Assembly: GCA_013376995.1 (NCBI GenBank)
Contig: JACAAZ010000006.1
Location: 78,736-115,588, forward strand
Direction of reading: 5' to 3'
DNA length: 36,853 nt
DNA from: Bacteroidota bacterium
GTDB lineage: Bacteria; Bacteroidota; Bacteroidia; Bacteroidales; UBA4417
Shown: positions 23,471 through 31,959 of the stretch, piece by piece
Layout of the letters: every line of letters starts with the position of its first letter
Position numbering within the stretch: position 1 is the first letter of the stretch
Made by a program: the position numbers and the translations under genes
Notes under the pieces: model-generated
The model's database searches: none
What the model saw: only the letters and a program-made list of their open reading frames with translations
What the model was told of the DNA's origin: nothing

Positions 23471-25141
23471 TTATTCAGTAACGTCGATTTCCTTCCAGTC
23501 TCCCGATTGCCTGATGAGTTCTGTTAATGCCTTGATGGCATCTTCCTCTGGTATATTCCGGCCAACAACTTCGTTGCCTTTGTAAAGTGTTATTTTCCCT
23601 TTTCCGGCACCCACATAGCCATAATCTGCATCAGCCATTTCTCCGGGACCATTGACAATGCAACCCATTACCGCGATTTTAAGGCCGGTCAGGTGGCTGG
23701 TTGCTGCTTTTATAGATTGAAGTGTAGTCTCAATGTCAAATAGTGTTCTGCCGCAGGATGGGCATGAAATATACTCTGTCCTGGTAATCCTTGTTCGTGT
23801 TGACTGAAGTACGTCAAATGCAGTCCTGATAATAGATTGCCTTTCAATTGCAGGTGCCAGTGGCATAATCGCATCTCCAATGCCGTCGACAAGCATAGCT
23901 CCAAAATCAATGGCTGCATTTACCTGGAAACGAAGAAGGTTGGCGGTGAAATATGAATTTGACAGGATAATTGGACGTAAGTCATTATTGTTGAGGACAG
24001 CGAAGGAATCCCTGCGCATATCCCGGATGGTACCATCAATCAAATTGACTTGTTTAACAAAATCCATATCCTGCGAAAGCACTTCCCGGCCGTTTTCATC
24101 ATAAGTAATCAGATGTCCATTCGCTTTACCAAGCACCTGAACAGGATTATTATGGCCTATATTTCCGATTTCAATTGTAGTCCTTTTTCTATACTGGAAG
24201 GGGGAAAAATCATCTTTTGAGGGATAGGGCAGTGAGTTTTTTCCAATTTCTTCCGGAAACCGTGCATTATATCTCCGGGCTATTTCCAGGGCAACAGGGA
24301 TTTCTTTGACCGGATCACCCGTGAGAGAGACTCGGATAGTATCACCAATGCCATCTTCCAGAAGCGTGCCTATACCAACAGCTGATTTGATTGCCCCTTC
24401 TTCACCTTCACCGGCTTCTGTAACACCGAGATGAATAGGAAAGAACAGGTTTTCCTCCATCATCCTGTCAGATAAAAGCCTCGTAGCCTGTACCATGATC
24501 AGCACATTGCTGGCTTTCATGGATAGGACAAGTTCTTTGAATCCTTGGTTAGCAAACATTCTTGCAAATTCAAGGGCAGATTCCACCATTCCCTGGGGAG
24601 TGTCTCCAAAACGGTCAAGTATTCTCTTGCCCAGGGAGCCATGGTTTGTACCGACCCGGATTGCAGTTCCATGTTGCCTGCAGACTTTAAGAAGGGGGTA
24701 CAGGTTTTCGGCTATCTGCTCCAATTCCAGTTCATATTCCTTTTCTGAATAGGTGGTCAGGTTGGTATTCCTGAAATAGTTACCAGGGTTTATGCGGACT
24801 TTTTCAACGATACCTGCTGCAATTTCAGCAACTTTCGGGTTGAAATGGATATCGGCGATCAAAGGTGTGCGATAGCCTTTGCTCCTTAATTCTCCTTTGA
24901 TCTTAAAAAGGTTAAATGCTTCACGTTCACCTTGAGCAGTGAGCCGGATGAGTTCGCATCCTGCATCAGCAAGTTGAATACATTGTGCTACGGTTGATAC
25001 TGTATCATTCGTATCAGTATTGGTCATGGACTGGATGCGTATGGGCTGATTGCCTCCAAGCAGGACTCCTCCAATGTTGATCTGAGGGGTTTTAAACCTG
25101 ACAGGTCTCTGACTGCAATATAGATCCAGGAATGATGACAC
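23471..25141 (-). CDS. ispG: 4-hydroxy-3-methylbut-2-enyl-diphosphate synthase with insertion domain
   Basis: IspG (GcpE), the [4Fe-4S] enzyme of the MEP isoprenoid pathway, converting MEcPP to HMBPP. The TIM-barrel part has PIRIQSMTNTDTNDT and LIRLTAQGEREAFN. The C-terminal Fe-S domain has Cys460-x2-Cys463 (SCPSCGRTLFDIE) and Cys494 (VMGCIVNGPGEMADADYGYVG, Glu501). Between the barrel and the Fe-S domain lies an insertion (about residues 285-440), so the protein is 556 aa against about 370 in E. coli; this three-domain form is known from Bacteroidota, Chlamydiae and plants, here towards the shorter end. The only fitting start is GTG at 25141. A repeat-rich spacer lies upstream. Confidence 0.97.
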   Translation of the reverse strand: MSSFLDLYCSQRPVRFKTPQINIGGVLLGGNQPIRIQSMTNTDTNDTVSTVAQCIQLADAGCELIRLTAQGEREAFNLFKIKGELRSKGYRTPLIADIHFNPKVAEIAAGIVEKVRINPGNYFRNTNLTTYSEKEYELELEQIAENLYPLLKVCRQHGTAIRVGTNHGSLGKRILDRFGDTPQGMVESALEFARMFANQGFKELVLSMKASNVLIMVQATRLLSDRMMEENLFFPIHLGVTEAGEGEEGAIKSAVGIGTLLEDGIGDTIRVSLTGDPVKEIPVALEIARRYNARFPEEIGKNSLPYPSKDDFSPFQYRKRTTIEIGNIGHNNPVQVLGKANGHLITYDENGREVLSQDMDFVKQVNLIDGTIRDMRRDSFAVLNNNDLRPIILSNSYFTANLLRFQVNAAIDFGAMLVDGIGDAIMPLAPAIERQSIIRTAFDVLQSTRTRITRTEYISCPSCGRTLFDIETTLQSIKAATSHLTGLKIAVMGCIVNGPGEMADADYGYVGAGKGKITLYKGNEVVGRNIPEEDAIKALTELIRQSGDWKEIDVTE

Positions 25142-25198
25142 GACTGTGTTTTAAATGATTTTACAATAGTACGTAAAATTGAAGAAAAAGGGGAATCA

Positions 25199-25297
25199 AG
25201 ACAAAAGACAAAAGGAAAAAGACAAAAGACAAAAGACAAAAGACAAAAGGAAAAAGACAAAAGACAAAAGGAAAAAGACAAAAGACAAAAGGAAAAA
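25199..25297 (+). repeat. GACAAAA tandem array upstream of ispG
   Basis: A nearly 100-nt purine-rich run of the 7-mer GACAAAA, broken by GGAAAAA units, between ispG and the TPR gene. Its reverse complement (CTTTTGTC, CTTTTTCC) matches the end of the ybdL-yafV spacer (about 5698-5729), so it is a dispersed low-complexity family. It lies about 60 nt upstream of the ispG start and might affect its promoter. Confidence 0.8.
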
Positions 25298-25360
25298 TAT
25301 CCGAAATGAAAGCTTCAAGTTTTGCCTGCATCCTATTACCTACTACCTATTTCTGTCGGA

Positions 25361-25993
25361 TCACTTAATCATCCCCAATCCTTCCATTGCCGAAGCATCA
25401 CCGGGACGGTTTAGTAAGGTTTTATTGAATAATACTTTTGCTTCCCTGTATTTGCCCATCTGGTAGTTTGTCCAGGCAAACATATGGAGGACGTCATAAT
25501 CAAAGGGATACATATTGACTAACTTTTCGAAGAGTTTATAGGCGCTTGCATAGTCTTTCCGGGTATAATAAATCGAAGCCAGCCTGTAAGTTGCAAGGTA
25601 ATTTGAAGGGTCTATCTTTAGTATTTCCTGGTATTTACCAATAACAGCTTCCCAATTTCCAAGGGAGGCTGCCGGATATGCATATCCAAGTCTTGCTTCA
25701 ATCGAGTAGGGCATAAGTTTGATAGCTCTGGAATAACAGTTTAAAGCTTCAGAAAAAGATCCTGCCATGTAATGCAACCAGCCAAGCCTGACATTCATTT
25801 CATAGGATGATTCGTCAAAGTTTTTCTTAATGACGTCAACTGCAGCCTGATATTTGCCTGCTTTTTCAAGGCTGTAACTATTCGAGAATGCGTCCTGTAG
25901 TGCCTTATAGTCCTGTGAAAAAACACTTGCTCCAGGCAGAAGCAGCGAAATGCAAATGCAGGTTTTAACAAAAAGATTATTTACAGTTTCCAT
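25361..25993 (-). CDS. Exported TPR-repeat protein
   Basis: A 210-aa protein with a signal peptide (LFVKTCICISLLLPGASVFSQ) and about five TPR units, e.g. SYSLEKAGKYQAAVDVIKK, VRLGWLHYMAGSFSEALNCYSRAIKLMP, YQEILKIDPSNYLATYRLASIYYTRKDYASAYKLFEKLVNMYP and FAWTNYQMGKYREAKVLFNKTLLNRPGD. It is probably periplasmic. It overlaps the preceding TPR/beta-barrel gene by 13 nt, so the two are translationally coupled and likely partners. No catalytic motif is present. Confidence 0.8.
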   Translation of the reverse strand: METVNNLFVKTCICISLLLPGASVFSQDYKALQDAFSNSYSLEKAGKYQAAVDVIKKNFDESSYEMNVRLGWLHYMAGSFSEALNCYSRAIKLMPYSIEARLGYAYPAASLGNWEAVIGKYQEILKIDPSNYLATYRLASIYYTRKDYASAYKLFEKLVNMYPFDYDVLHMFAWTNYQMGKYREAKVLFNKTLLNRPGDASAMEGLGMIK

Positions 25994-27483
25994 TTTAGTC
26001 CTCCGATAAAAATTTGATTTGTGTAAGATTGGCTTGTTACTGATGAAGTGATAACCGGATCTGAACCAGCCGGAGCCGCATTCAGGTATCGTAATTGCTG
26101 AGAATCTTTCAAGTAAATTCTGTACATTAAACTTATCTCTGCATGTTTTCCCAATAAGCAGGTAAGATCGATGCCCGTTCGGGACGTGATATAATCAGGT
26201 TGATTAAAAACAACATAGGCATTTTTTTCATTGTAGAGGTTCATGTTTCCCTGTGTCCAGAACCCCGTAATCCAGGTATTTTCAAAAATCTTTCCACCAA
26301 GCGAAAGTTCATACACCATCCGCTGTTTCTTATCATTGAAGACTGAAACAGTGCTAACACCCCCATAAAGATTAGTATTCCCCATGGGATACCAAGTAAG
26401 GCTCGATCCAACCTCTGACTGTCGCATCCTGTTAAAATCGGAGATGCTCCCTGATAGGTCAAGGGTAACATTTCCAATGTCTTTGCTTGCACTGATGGAG
26501 AAAACATAATTACTGTAAGAAGTATCCCATTGGTAAAGAGAATAGGCTGAACCCTGGTAATTAAACATATGCCAGGAAGTATCGGCGGCCAGGAAATAAG
26601 CGGTATCAGTCAGGTTACTTGTGAACTGAACACTCGTTTTTTTATATTGAACCTGCAAATGATGCAGGGCTGCTGTGATCTTCAGTCCATTATCAGCCAC
26701 GTAGGTTGTATTGAGATAGAAATCTCCCTGGGTAATATTATAGGGAATATTGATTGCTGAAAAGGTTTTAGGGAATGAGTATAGATATGCCTGTCCAAAA
26801 GGAGGATAGGCAATGGAATCAAGATGGGCAACAAGGTAAGAGTATGCCAGGTGTTTTTCCATTTTGATGTTCATTCGCGTAAAGGCTGCAAAAATTGATA
26901 ATGCCGGCATTACCCTTATCTTTCCACCAAATTGTGTATAAAACATGTCTTTCTGGCAATCTTCCTCACCGTATATACTGTCAGTGCCTGCAAGTTCTCC
27001 CGGATTATGGCCATGGCCTGATGAGGGGGAGTAGCCGCTTTCAAGGAAAACCATATCTAAAAAGTTTCCTTTACGTATGTGAAGAGCATCTAATTTTTCA
27101 TTTCCAATTTTTCCTGAAATCCGGGCTGCCTGATCCCGATTGCCTAAATTTATATAGCTAAAATATTTTCCTGACTTAGCTTCATCATCTGAAGAGTTGA
27201 ATCGCAGCGCCTTGTTGTATTGGCTGATTGCTTTGCTGTAATTACCGGTTTCATATGCGGCTGCGCCTAATCGCATCCTTAAATAGTAATAATCATATCC
27301 AGCAGATAATGCATTCATCCCCTGGGTAATCACCTCCGGCCAATTACGTTGCGTATATGCCTCATAGGTTGCACTATCATACCAGCGTGAATCCTTAGCT
27401 TCATTCTGAGCGCTAACCTGGTATCCAGCCATTACCAATAAAATAATGAAGAGATTGAATAATTGTCGGCAATACAATTTCAT
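25981..27483 (-). CDS. TPR-domain outer-membrane beta-barrel protein
   Basis: A 500-aa protein with a signal peptide (LFIILLVMAGYQVSAQ), a short TPR region (YEAYTQRNWPEVITQGMNALSAGYDYYYLRMRLGAAAYETGNYSKAISQYNKALRFN, about 40-105) and a large beta-strand-rich part ending with an aromatic barrel strand (YTNQIFIGGLKWKL). A His-rich segment lies at about residues 156-162 (SGHGHNPG). It is most likely an outer-membrane channel or anchor with a periplasmic TPR domain. It is 11 nt after the urea transporter/M23 gene and overlaps the next TPR gene, so it belongs to the same operon-like set. The substrate is unknown. Confidence 0.72.
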   Translation of the reverse strand: MKLYCRQLFNLFIILLVMAGYQVSAQNEAKDSRWYDSATYEAYTQRNWPEVITQGMNALSAGYDYYYLRMRLGAAAYETGNYSKAISQYNKALRFNSSDDEAKSGKYFSYINLGNRDQAARISGKIGNEKLDALHIRKGNFLDMVFLESGYSPSSGHGHNPGELAGTDSIYGEEDCQKDMFYTQFGGKIRVMPALSIFAAFTRMNIKMEKHLAYSYLVAHLDSIAYPPFGQAYLYSFPKTFSAINIPYNITQGDFYLNTTYVADNGLKITAALHHLQVQYKKTSVQFTSNLTDTAYFLAADTSWHMFNYQGSAYSLYQWDTSYSNYVFSISASKDIGNVTLDLSGSISDFNRMRQSEVGSSLTWYPMGNTNLYGGVSTVSVFNDKKQRMVYELSLGGKIFENTWITGFWTQGNMNLYNEKNAYVVFNQPDYITSRTGIDLTCLLGKHAEISLMYRIYLKDSQQLRYLNAAPAGSDPVITSSVTSQSYTNQIFIGGLKWKL

Positions 27484-27494
27484 GTTAGGTTCTT

Positions 27495-29714
27495 TCAGCT
27501 CGTTAAATCAGGATTATCCTGGCAGGTGCAAGTGATGATTCTGCTTTTTCGGTTAAGTATGATTTGTTCTATCCTGTCATGATCAATATGAAAGCCGATT
27601 CCAGCAATTTGTTTGCTTTTAAACGATGTTCTCTGGGTAATTGTGGCATTTAGGGTAACCTGGGTTTGATTGATCTCATCCTGCATTGATTTATATTCCA
27701 TCCGGTATTCTGTATGCACAAAAAGGTAAAACGGGGCAAGGAAGTCTTGAAGTATCTTTCGGATACCGGTCTGCATAACTGTAACAGGGAACTCATCTAC
27801 TATTTTAAGGCCTGGGTAAAAACCACGGGCAATTTTATAAGCTCCTAGGTAAAAGGCATAAAGCAAAGAACTCTTGTCCCCCTGGAAAGCAGTGAAATAA
27901 AGCAGGTCGTCTTCATTCCTGAACCATGCCTGTGATTCTGTTTTCAGGCAACGGAGATAAGTAAAATTGTAAATATCCACTTCTACGACCCAGTTTTCTG
28001 ATTGGTCAGGTTTCCCATTTTCCTGTACAAGGTAGGATAACTTCTGCCCCGGAATAAAATTGAACGCTTTTTTCAAGCTTTGGATACTCTCAATGTTGGA
28101 TAAACGATCCCCTTTTGCAGGTCTTTCCCAGGTTAGTAATTCAAATTGCTTTTCATTAACAAGCATATATCTGCCTAAAGGATAATCGAGCGTTGCTGAG
28201 CCGATATAGGGAGTAGCCTGTAATTGGAAATGCAGATGGGGTTCAGGAGATCGCCCGGAATTGCCACAGAGAGCCAGTTTATCTCCTTTTCTTACAAATT
28301 GCCCTTTTTCAACGGAGAAACTTCCCTTTTTAATGTGGCTCAGTTTGGAATAGAGTCCATCGAGATGTTTGATTACGATTGAATTTCCCCAGTTCTGTTC
28401 AATGTTGATTTCATGAGGTTGGTTATCATCGACTGAATCGACAATCTCTTCAATCCAGCCATCCGCCGGGGCTATTACAGGTTTATTGTAACAATAGAAA
28501 TCTGAAAGAGAAGTTCCTTTGCCGGAATGATTCTTGTCATTTTCATCCGCAATCTCAAAATCCCAGGCATGCCGCCAGATACCTTTATGAGTATGTTCCC
28601 CTGAATGGCCTTGTGTAACCTTCCATTCTCCCATAAATGGCAAGCCAAAAGGGAAGTATTGGTATCCCCTGAATCGTGTTTTACTATTTTTTTGATTGTA
28701 GAGGTTCTTTTCAGGAGAGAATTCCTGGAAAGTAACCAGTTCAAGTTTCTTATCAGGTTTTTCACGGAACCTTAGCATATAAAGGAACAGGATCACAACA
28801 ATATTAAAAGGAAAGGAATAGGTCGAAAGCTGAAAGTATCCAAGGAACTCACTTGAACTCGAAAGTAAAATGGAAATTATTGGGGTAAGCAATATCACCC
28901 ACAGGAATGATATTCGGGAGGATATGATAAAAAATCCACCGATTGCAATAGCTGTAAGTATAAAATTGAAACCTATATAGCTGTAATTAAGTTCGTTAAA
29001 ATCAGCTCCAATAAAATGATAGAAGAGGTAAGCCGAGTAAAATCCCAGCAATGAAAGCACGAACGCAATCCGGGAGTAGTAGATTAACCCAATTCCAATA
29101 AGGATGCCTGGTAAAAGATGGTATTGGAACAGGATGGCAGAAAGAGATTTGAAGTAAGTTGACAGGGCCAGGGGGAGTTTCAAATCATTAAACCAATCAT
29201 AGGCTTTCACCATTGCAAAACCACCCCAGTAATAAAATTCATTGTAGGTAAAGATTCCTCTTTCGCTTAGATTAAGCTGGGTATAGCGCCTCGCAGCCAA
29301 AGTAACAAGCCAGAACGTAAAAAGGAATGATAGCGTAAGAAATGGCAAACCATATTTGCCGATAACTCCCTCAAAGAACAAGGTTAGAAACAAGGTCAGT
29401 AAGGCTGCAAAAATGATCAGAATAAGGAGCACCAGTGAGAATTGGAAGTAAACTCCTATGCCAAGGCCAACCAGTACTGCGTTGAAACCATATACTCCGG
29501 CCAGGATATTATTCCTGTTAAATCCAATTAGGTAAGCAGTAAAGTTAGCAGTAAGAACTGCAATCAACCCTCCTAGACCTGCTATGGGATCAAAAAAGGA
29601 AACAATGACCAGCATTGCAGCAAATGCATGATTCTTTGAAAAGAAGATCATGGAATAGCTGTTCAGCAGGCTGGTTCCTGCTTTCTTGAATATTAGTGCA
29701 GGTCTGCCGGACAT
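27495..29714 (-). CDS. Urea-transporter-fold protein fused to M23 (LytM-like) peptidase domain
   Basis: A 739-aa fusion. Residues ~20-315 have about ten membrane helices and two degenerate urea-transporter signatures (canonical LPxxTxPF): LPFLTLSF at 123-130 and LSTYSFPF at 296-303. The stretch NNILAGVYGFNAVLVGLGIG (68-87) also matches the family. Residues ~350-520 resemble an M23 metallopeptidase: HAWDFEI (Asp385), a long beta core, LYSKLSHI (His460) and PHLHFQL (His493/His495). The usual HxxxD spacing is not seen at HAWD, so a zinc ligand may come from GEHTHKG just before. A uncharacterised beta-rich tail (~520-739) follows. It is 93 nt after the sigma factor gene and 11 nt before the TPR/barrel gene. 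Activity is unproven. Confidence 0.78.
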   Translation of the reverse strand: MSGRPALIFKKAGTSLLNSYSMIFFSKNHAFAAMLVIVSFFDPIAGLGGLIAVLTANFTAYLIGFNRNNILAGVYGFNAVLVGLGIGVYFQFSLVLLILIIFAALLTLFLTLFFEGVIGKYGLPFLTLSFLFTFWLVTLAARRYTQLNLSERGIFTYNEFYYWGGFAMVKAYDWFNDLKLPLALSTYFKSLSAILFQYHLLPGILIGIGLIYYSRIAFVLSLLGFYSAYLFYHFIGADFNELNYSYIGFNFILTAIAIGGFFIISSRISFLWVILLTPIISILLSSSSEFLGYFQLSTYSFPFNIVVILFLYMLRFREKPDKKLELVTFQEFSPEKNLYNQKNSKTRFRGYQYFPFGLPFMGEWKVTQGHSGEHTHKGIWRHAWDFEIADENDKNHSGKGTSLSDFYCYNKPVIAPADGWIEEIVDSVDDNQPHEINIEQNWGNSIVIKHLDGLYSKLSHIKKGSFSVEKGQFVRKGDKLALCGNSGRSPEPHLHFQLQATPYIGSATLDYPLGRYMLVNEKQFELLTWERPAKGDRLSNIESIQSLKKAFNFIPGQKLSYLVQENGKPDQSENWVVEVDIYNFTYLRCLKTESQAWFRNEDDLLYFTAFQGDKSSLLYAFYLGAYKIARGFYPGLKIVDEFPVTVMQTGIRKILQDFLAPFYLFVHTEYRMEYKSMQDEINQTQVTLNATITQRTSFKSKQIAGIGFHIDHDRIEQIILNRKSRIITCTCQDNPDLTS

Positions 29715-29807
29715 AGGCTGATAGGGGAAATGGCATTATTATACACAACATCGAAATGCTGCTGTGATTTGGTGAATGTTATGAAATGAAGGTGGGGTAA
29801 AGGGGGG

Positions 29808-30377
29808 TTAAAGCAGGGCTTTAATGGCAGGATCATTTTCAACCATTCGTTTAAGGGCTTCCTTGCAAAGATATTTTTTTGTCTTGGCATAGAATTCAGA
29901 TTTGTACCCCATCTCATCTGCGATTTCCTTTAGTGACATTTTGCCCAGGAACAGGTGTAACAGCTTTTTGCAATCCTCGCTCAGGTTATCAAATTGTTTG
30001 ATAAACACGTCGTATTTTTCTTCATCCTCGATAAATTTCTCACTGGCATGCGAGGGAGAACTGAAATGACGAACCAGTTCATCATGGTTGTGTTCAATCA
30101 GCCTTTTTCTTTTCAGCCTTTGTAACCAAAGGTTTTTGCTGATAGAATACAGGTACGTTAAAAATGAAGAACTTAATTCAAATTCATCTTCATTGATTTT
30201 CTTGAGAATGATATAAAGTGCTTCCTGGAAAATGTCTTCTGCATCCTCTTCCAACCCTGCATTTGTTTTGATCAGGTAGCGGATGGAAGGAAAAAATTCC
30301 TTGTATACGTATTTGATAATGTAATCACTATGGAGCCTTAACCCTTCGATGATGGCAAAGTCTGAATAGTGGATCAT
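29808..30377 (-). CDS. Sigma-70 family (ECF-like) RNA polymerase sigma factor
   Basis: A 189-aa cytosolic sigma factor. Region 2 is clear: DAEDIFQEALYIILKKI preceded by YVYKEFFPSIRYLIKTN, with a promoter-melting-type segment SFLTYLYSISKNLWLQRLKRKR. Region 4 is LSEDCKKLLHLFLGKMSLKEIADEMGYKSEFYAKTKKYLCKEALKRM. No region 3 or region 1.1 is present, so it is ECF-type. No anti-sigma (FecR-like) gene is adjacent. It is followed after 93 nt by the urea transporter/M23 fusion, which it may regulate (inference). The linker between regions 2 and 4 (about 100-135) is rich in Glu and His. Confidence 0.88.
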   Translation of the reverse strand: MIHYSDFAIIEGLRLHSDYIIKYVYKEFFPSIRYLIKTNAGLEEDAEDIFQEALYIILKKINEDEFELSSSFLTYLYSISKNLWLQRLKRKRLIEHNHDELVRHFSSPSHASEKFIEDEEKYDVFIKQFDNLSEDCKKLLHLFLGKMSLKEIADEMGYKSEFYAKTKKYLCKEALKRMVENDPAIKALL

Positions 30378-30564
30378 AATAGTACCTTTGAGATTCTGGT
30401 ATCACTAAAACCGAAAATACAAGCAACAAGTAGGACCTGATTTTGTTGACCCAGTATTTACCAGTCTTGTGGTATAACTGCATTTTTTCGGGTGTGAAGA
30501 TACTAAAATATAGATTAGTAATCATGTTTTTTTGCGTTGAAATAATTCAACTTCTTAGATACGA

Positions 30565-31920
30565 TCACTTATTCAGCTCCAAAAAACCTGGAATTTGTTC
30601 CATTAGTCCCGGGTTATCCCTTCCCTCTCTTTTCCTTATCACATGCGGCTCTCCGCTACTTGATATTAGAACTACCGCCGGCCTCATAGTGATAAACTGC
30701 ATCCATTGAGTAATGTTGTAAGCCCCCGTACTGAAGATCACAATCCTTTCACCTTTTTTCAACAGGGGTAGGTTGATAGAATTTCTGATCACATCGATGT
30801 TCATACATAATGGGCCACAGAGTAATGTTTCCTCAAAGTATTGGGAAAATGGCTGTGCAGGTAAAATCTTATGGTCGTACCAGAAAGAGGTAAAGAGCAA
30901 GTTTACTCCTGCGTCAATTACAGTTGACCTGGATCCGGATGCCAGGCGCTTATTGGCCAGCACAGTAGAGATCAAATAACCTGCTTCATCAATCAATGCT
31001 CTTCCTGTCTCCAGGATGAGTAATGGGAGTTCTTGTGTTTCGAAACCGCTGTTGTGCAGGCTGGTTGCTATAGCTTCTGCATAATCATCGAAGGTTGGAT
31101 TTACATCAGGGCCTGGCAAATACGATCCTTTCAGCGTATTTCTTGACACAAACCCTCCGCCCAGGTCAAGATACTTGATGGCAAACTTGTATTTATTCCT
31201 GATATCGATTGCCAATTGAGCAAGCTTTGCAGCAGCTATTCCATATGCACCTGTACTCGAAATAAAAGTTCCTATATGACAATGCAGCCCGGTCAGTTCA
31301 AGCTTTCCTGAATGCATGATCTTATTTATGGCATCCCAAGCCTGGCCATTTTCAAGATTAAATCCAAATCGGTCCCATTGCGGATATATTCCGGTATCCA
31401 GGTTTATTCGGATGGCAACCTTAGGTTTGCTGTTTAATTCTCCTGCCAGGTCGACCAGTTCATACAACTCATCCAGGTGGTCGATATGGATAAGAGAGTC
31501 ATTTTTAATCGCCATTTGCAAATCTTCACGCGATTTGTCGGGGCCGTTAAAAATGATCTTTTTACCATCGACCTGGTTATTCAGTGCCTTTTCGTACTCG
31601 AACCCGGATACGACTTCTGCCCAGGCACCTTCCCGATGAAAGATCCTGCAAATGCTGTCCAGGTAGTTTGTTTTATACGACCAGGCGAATTGAACCCGCG
31701 GATAGCGGGTAGTAAAAGCTCTCTTTGCCTTATTCAACGTTTGAACAATAGTTTCCTCGCTGAAAACGAACAGAGGTGAACCATATTTTCTTACAAGGTC
31801 ACTCACTGCCACTTCATCAATGTGAGTCTTTGGGTTAAGGTCATTCCTCATTCCAAATTTACCAGGCATTCCTGTTTCCAGTTTTCTTATCAGCGGGCGT
31901 TCATATTCTTTTCTAGTCAT
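30565..31920 (-). CDS. Alanine-racemase-fold PLP decarboxylase (LysA-like)
   Basis: A 451-aa fold type III PLP enzyme related to diaminopimelate, arginine and ornithine decarboxylases. The PLP lysine is Lys83 (AWSYKTNYL); other cofactor motifs are HCHIGT (213-218), LDLGGGF (251-257) and LETGR (303-307, where LysA has EPGR). The substrate Cys372 is in CGPLCMNID: LysA has GPLCESGD, so the Glu after Cys that holds the distal amino group is Met373 here. Tyr401 (TGAYN) is kept. The substrate is therefore probably not diaminopimelate. It is the last gene of a unit with a PqqD-like protein and an ATP-grasp ligase, 39 nt downstream of the latter. A modified peptide or amino-acid product is plausible (inference). 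The first ~35 residues are an unusual extension. Confidence 0.85.
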   Translation of the reverse strand: MTRKEYERPLIRKLETGMPGKFGMRNDLNPKTHIDEVAVSDLVRKYGSPLFVFSEETIVQTLNKAKRAFTTRYPRVQFAWSYKTNYLDSICRIFHREGAWAEVVSGFEYEKALNNQVDGKKIIFNGPDKSREDLQMAIKNDSLIHIDHLDELYELVDLAGELNSKPKVAIRINLDTGIYPQWDRFGFNLENGQAWDAINKIMHSGKLELTGLHCHIGTFISSTGAYGIAAAKLAQLAIDIRNKYKFAIKYLDLGGGFVSRNTLKGSYLPGPDVNPTFDDYAEAIATSLHNSGFETQELPLLILETGRALIDEAGYLISTVLANKRLASGSRSTVIDAGVNLLFTSFWYDHKILPAQPFSQYFEETLLCGPLCMNIDVIRNSINLPLLKKGERIVIFSTGAYNITQWMQFITMRPAVVLISSSGEPHVIRKREGRDNPGLMEQIPGFLELNK

Positions 31921-31959
31921 AGAGGGGGGCGACTAAACCGGGTTAAAACGATTAATTAA

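Noticed and set aside
30383-30390. TACCTTTG box on the plus strand just upstream of the sigma factor gene
   Set aside because: It matches the -7 consensus but points away from the minus-strand gene, and no plus-strand gene follows; probably chance.
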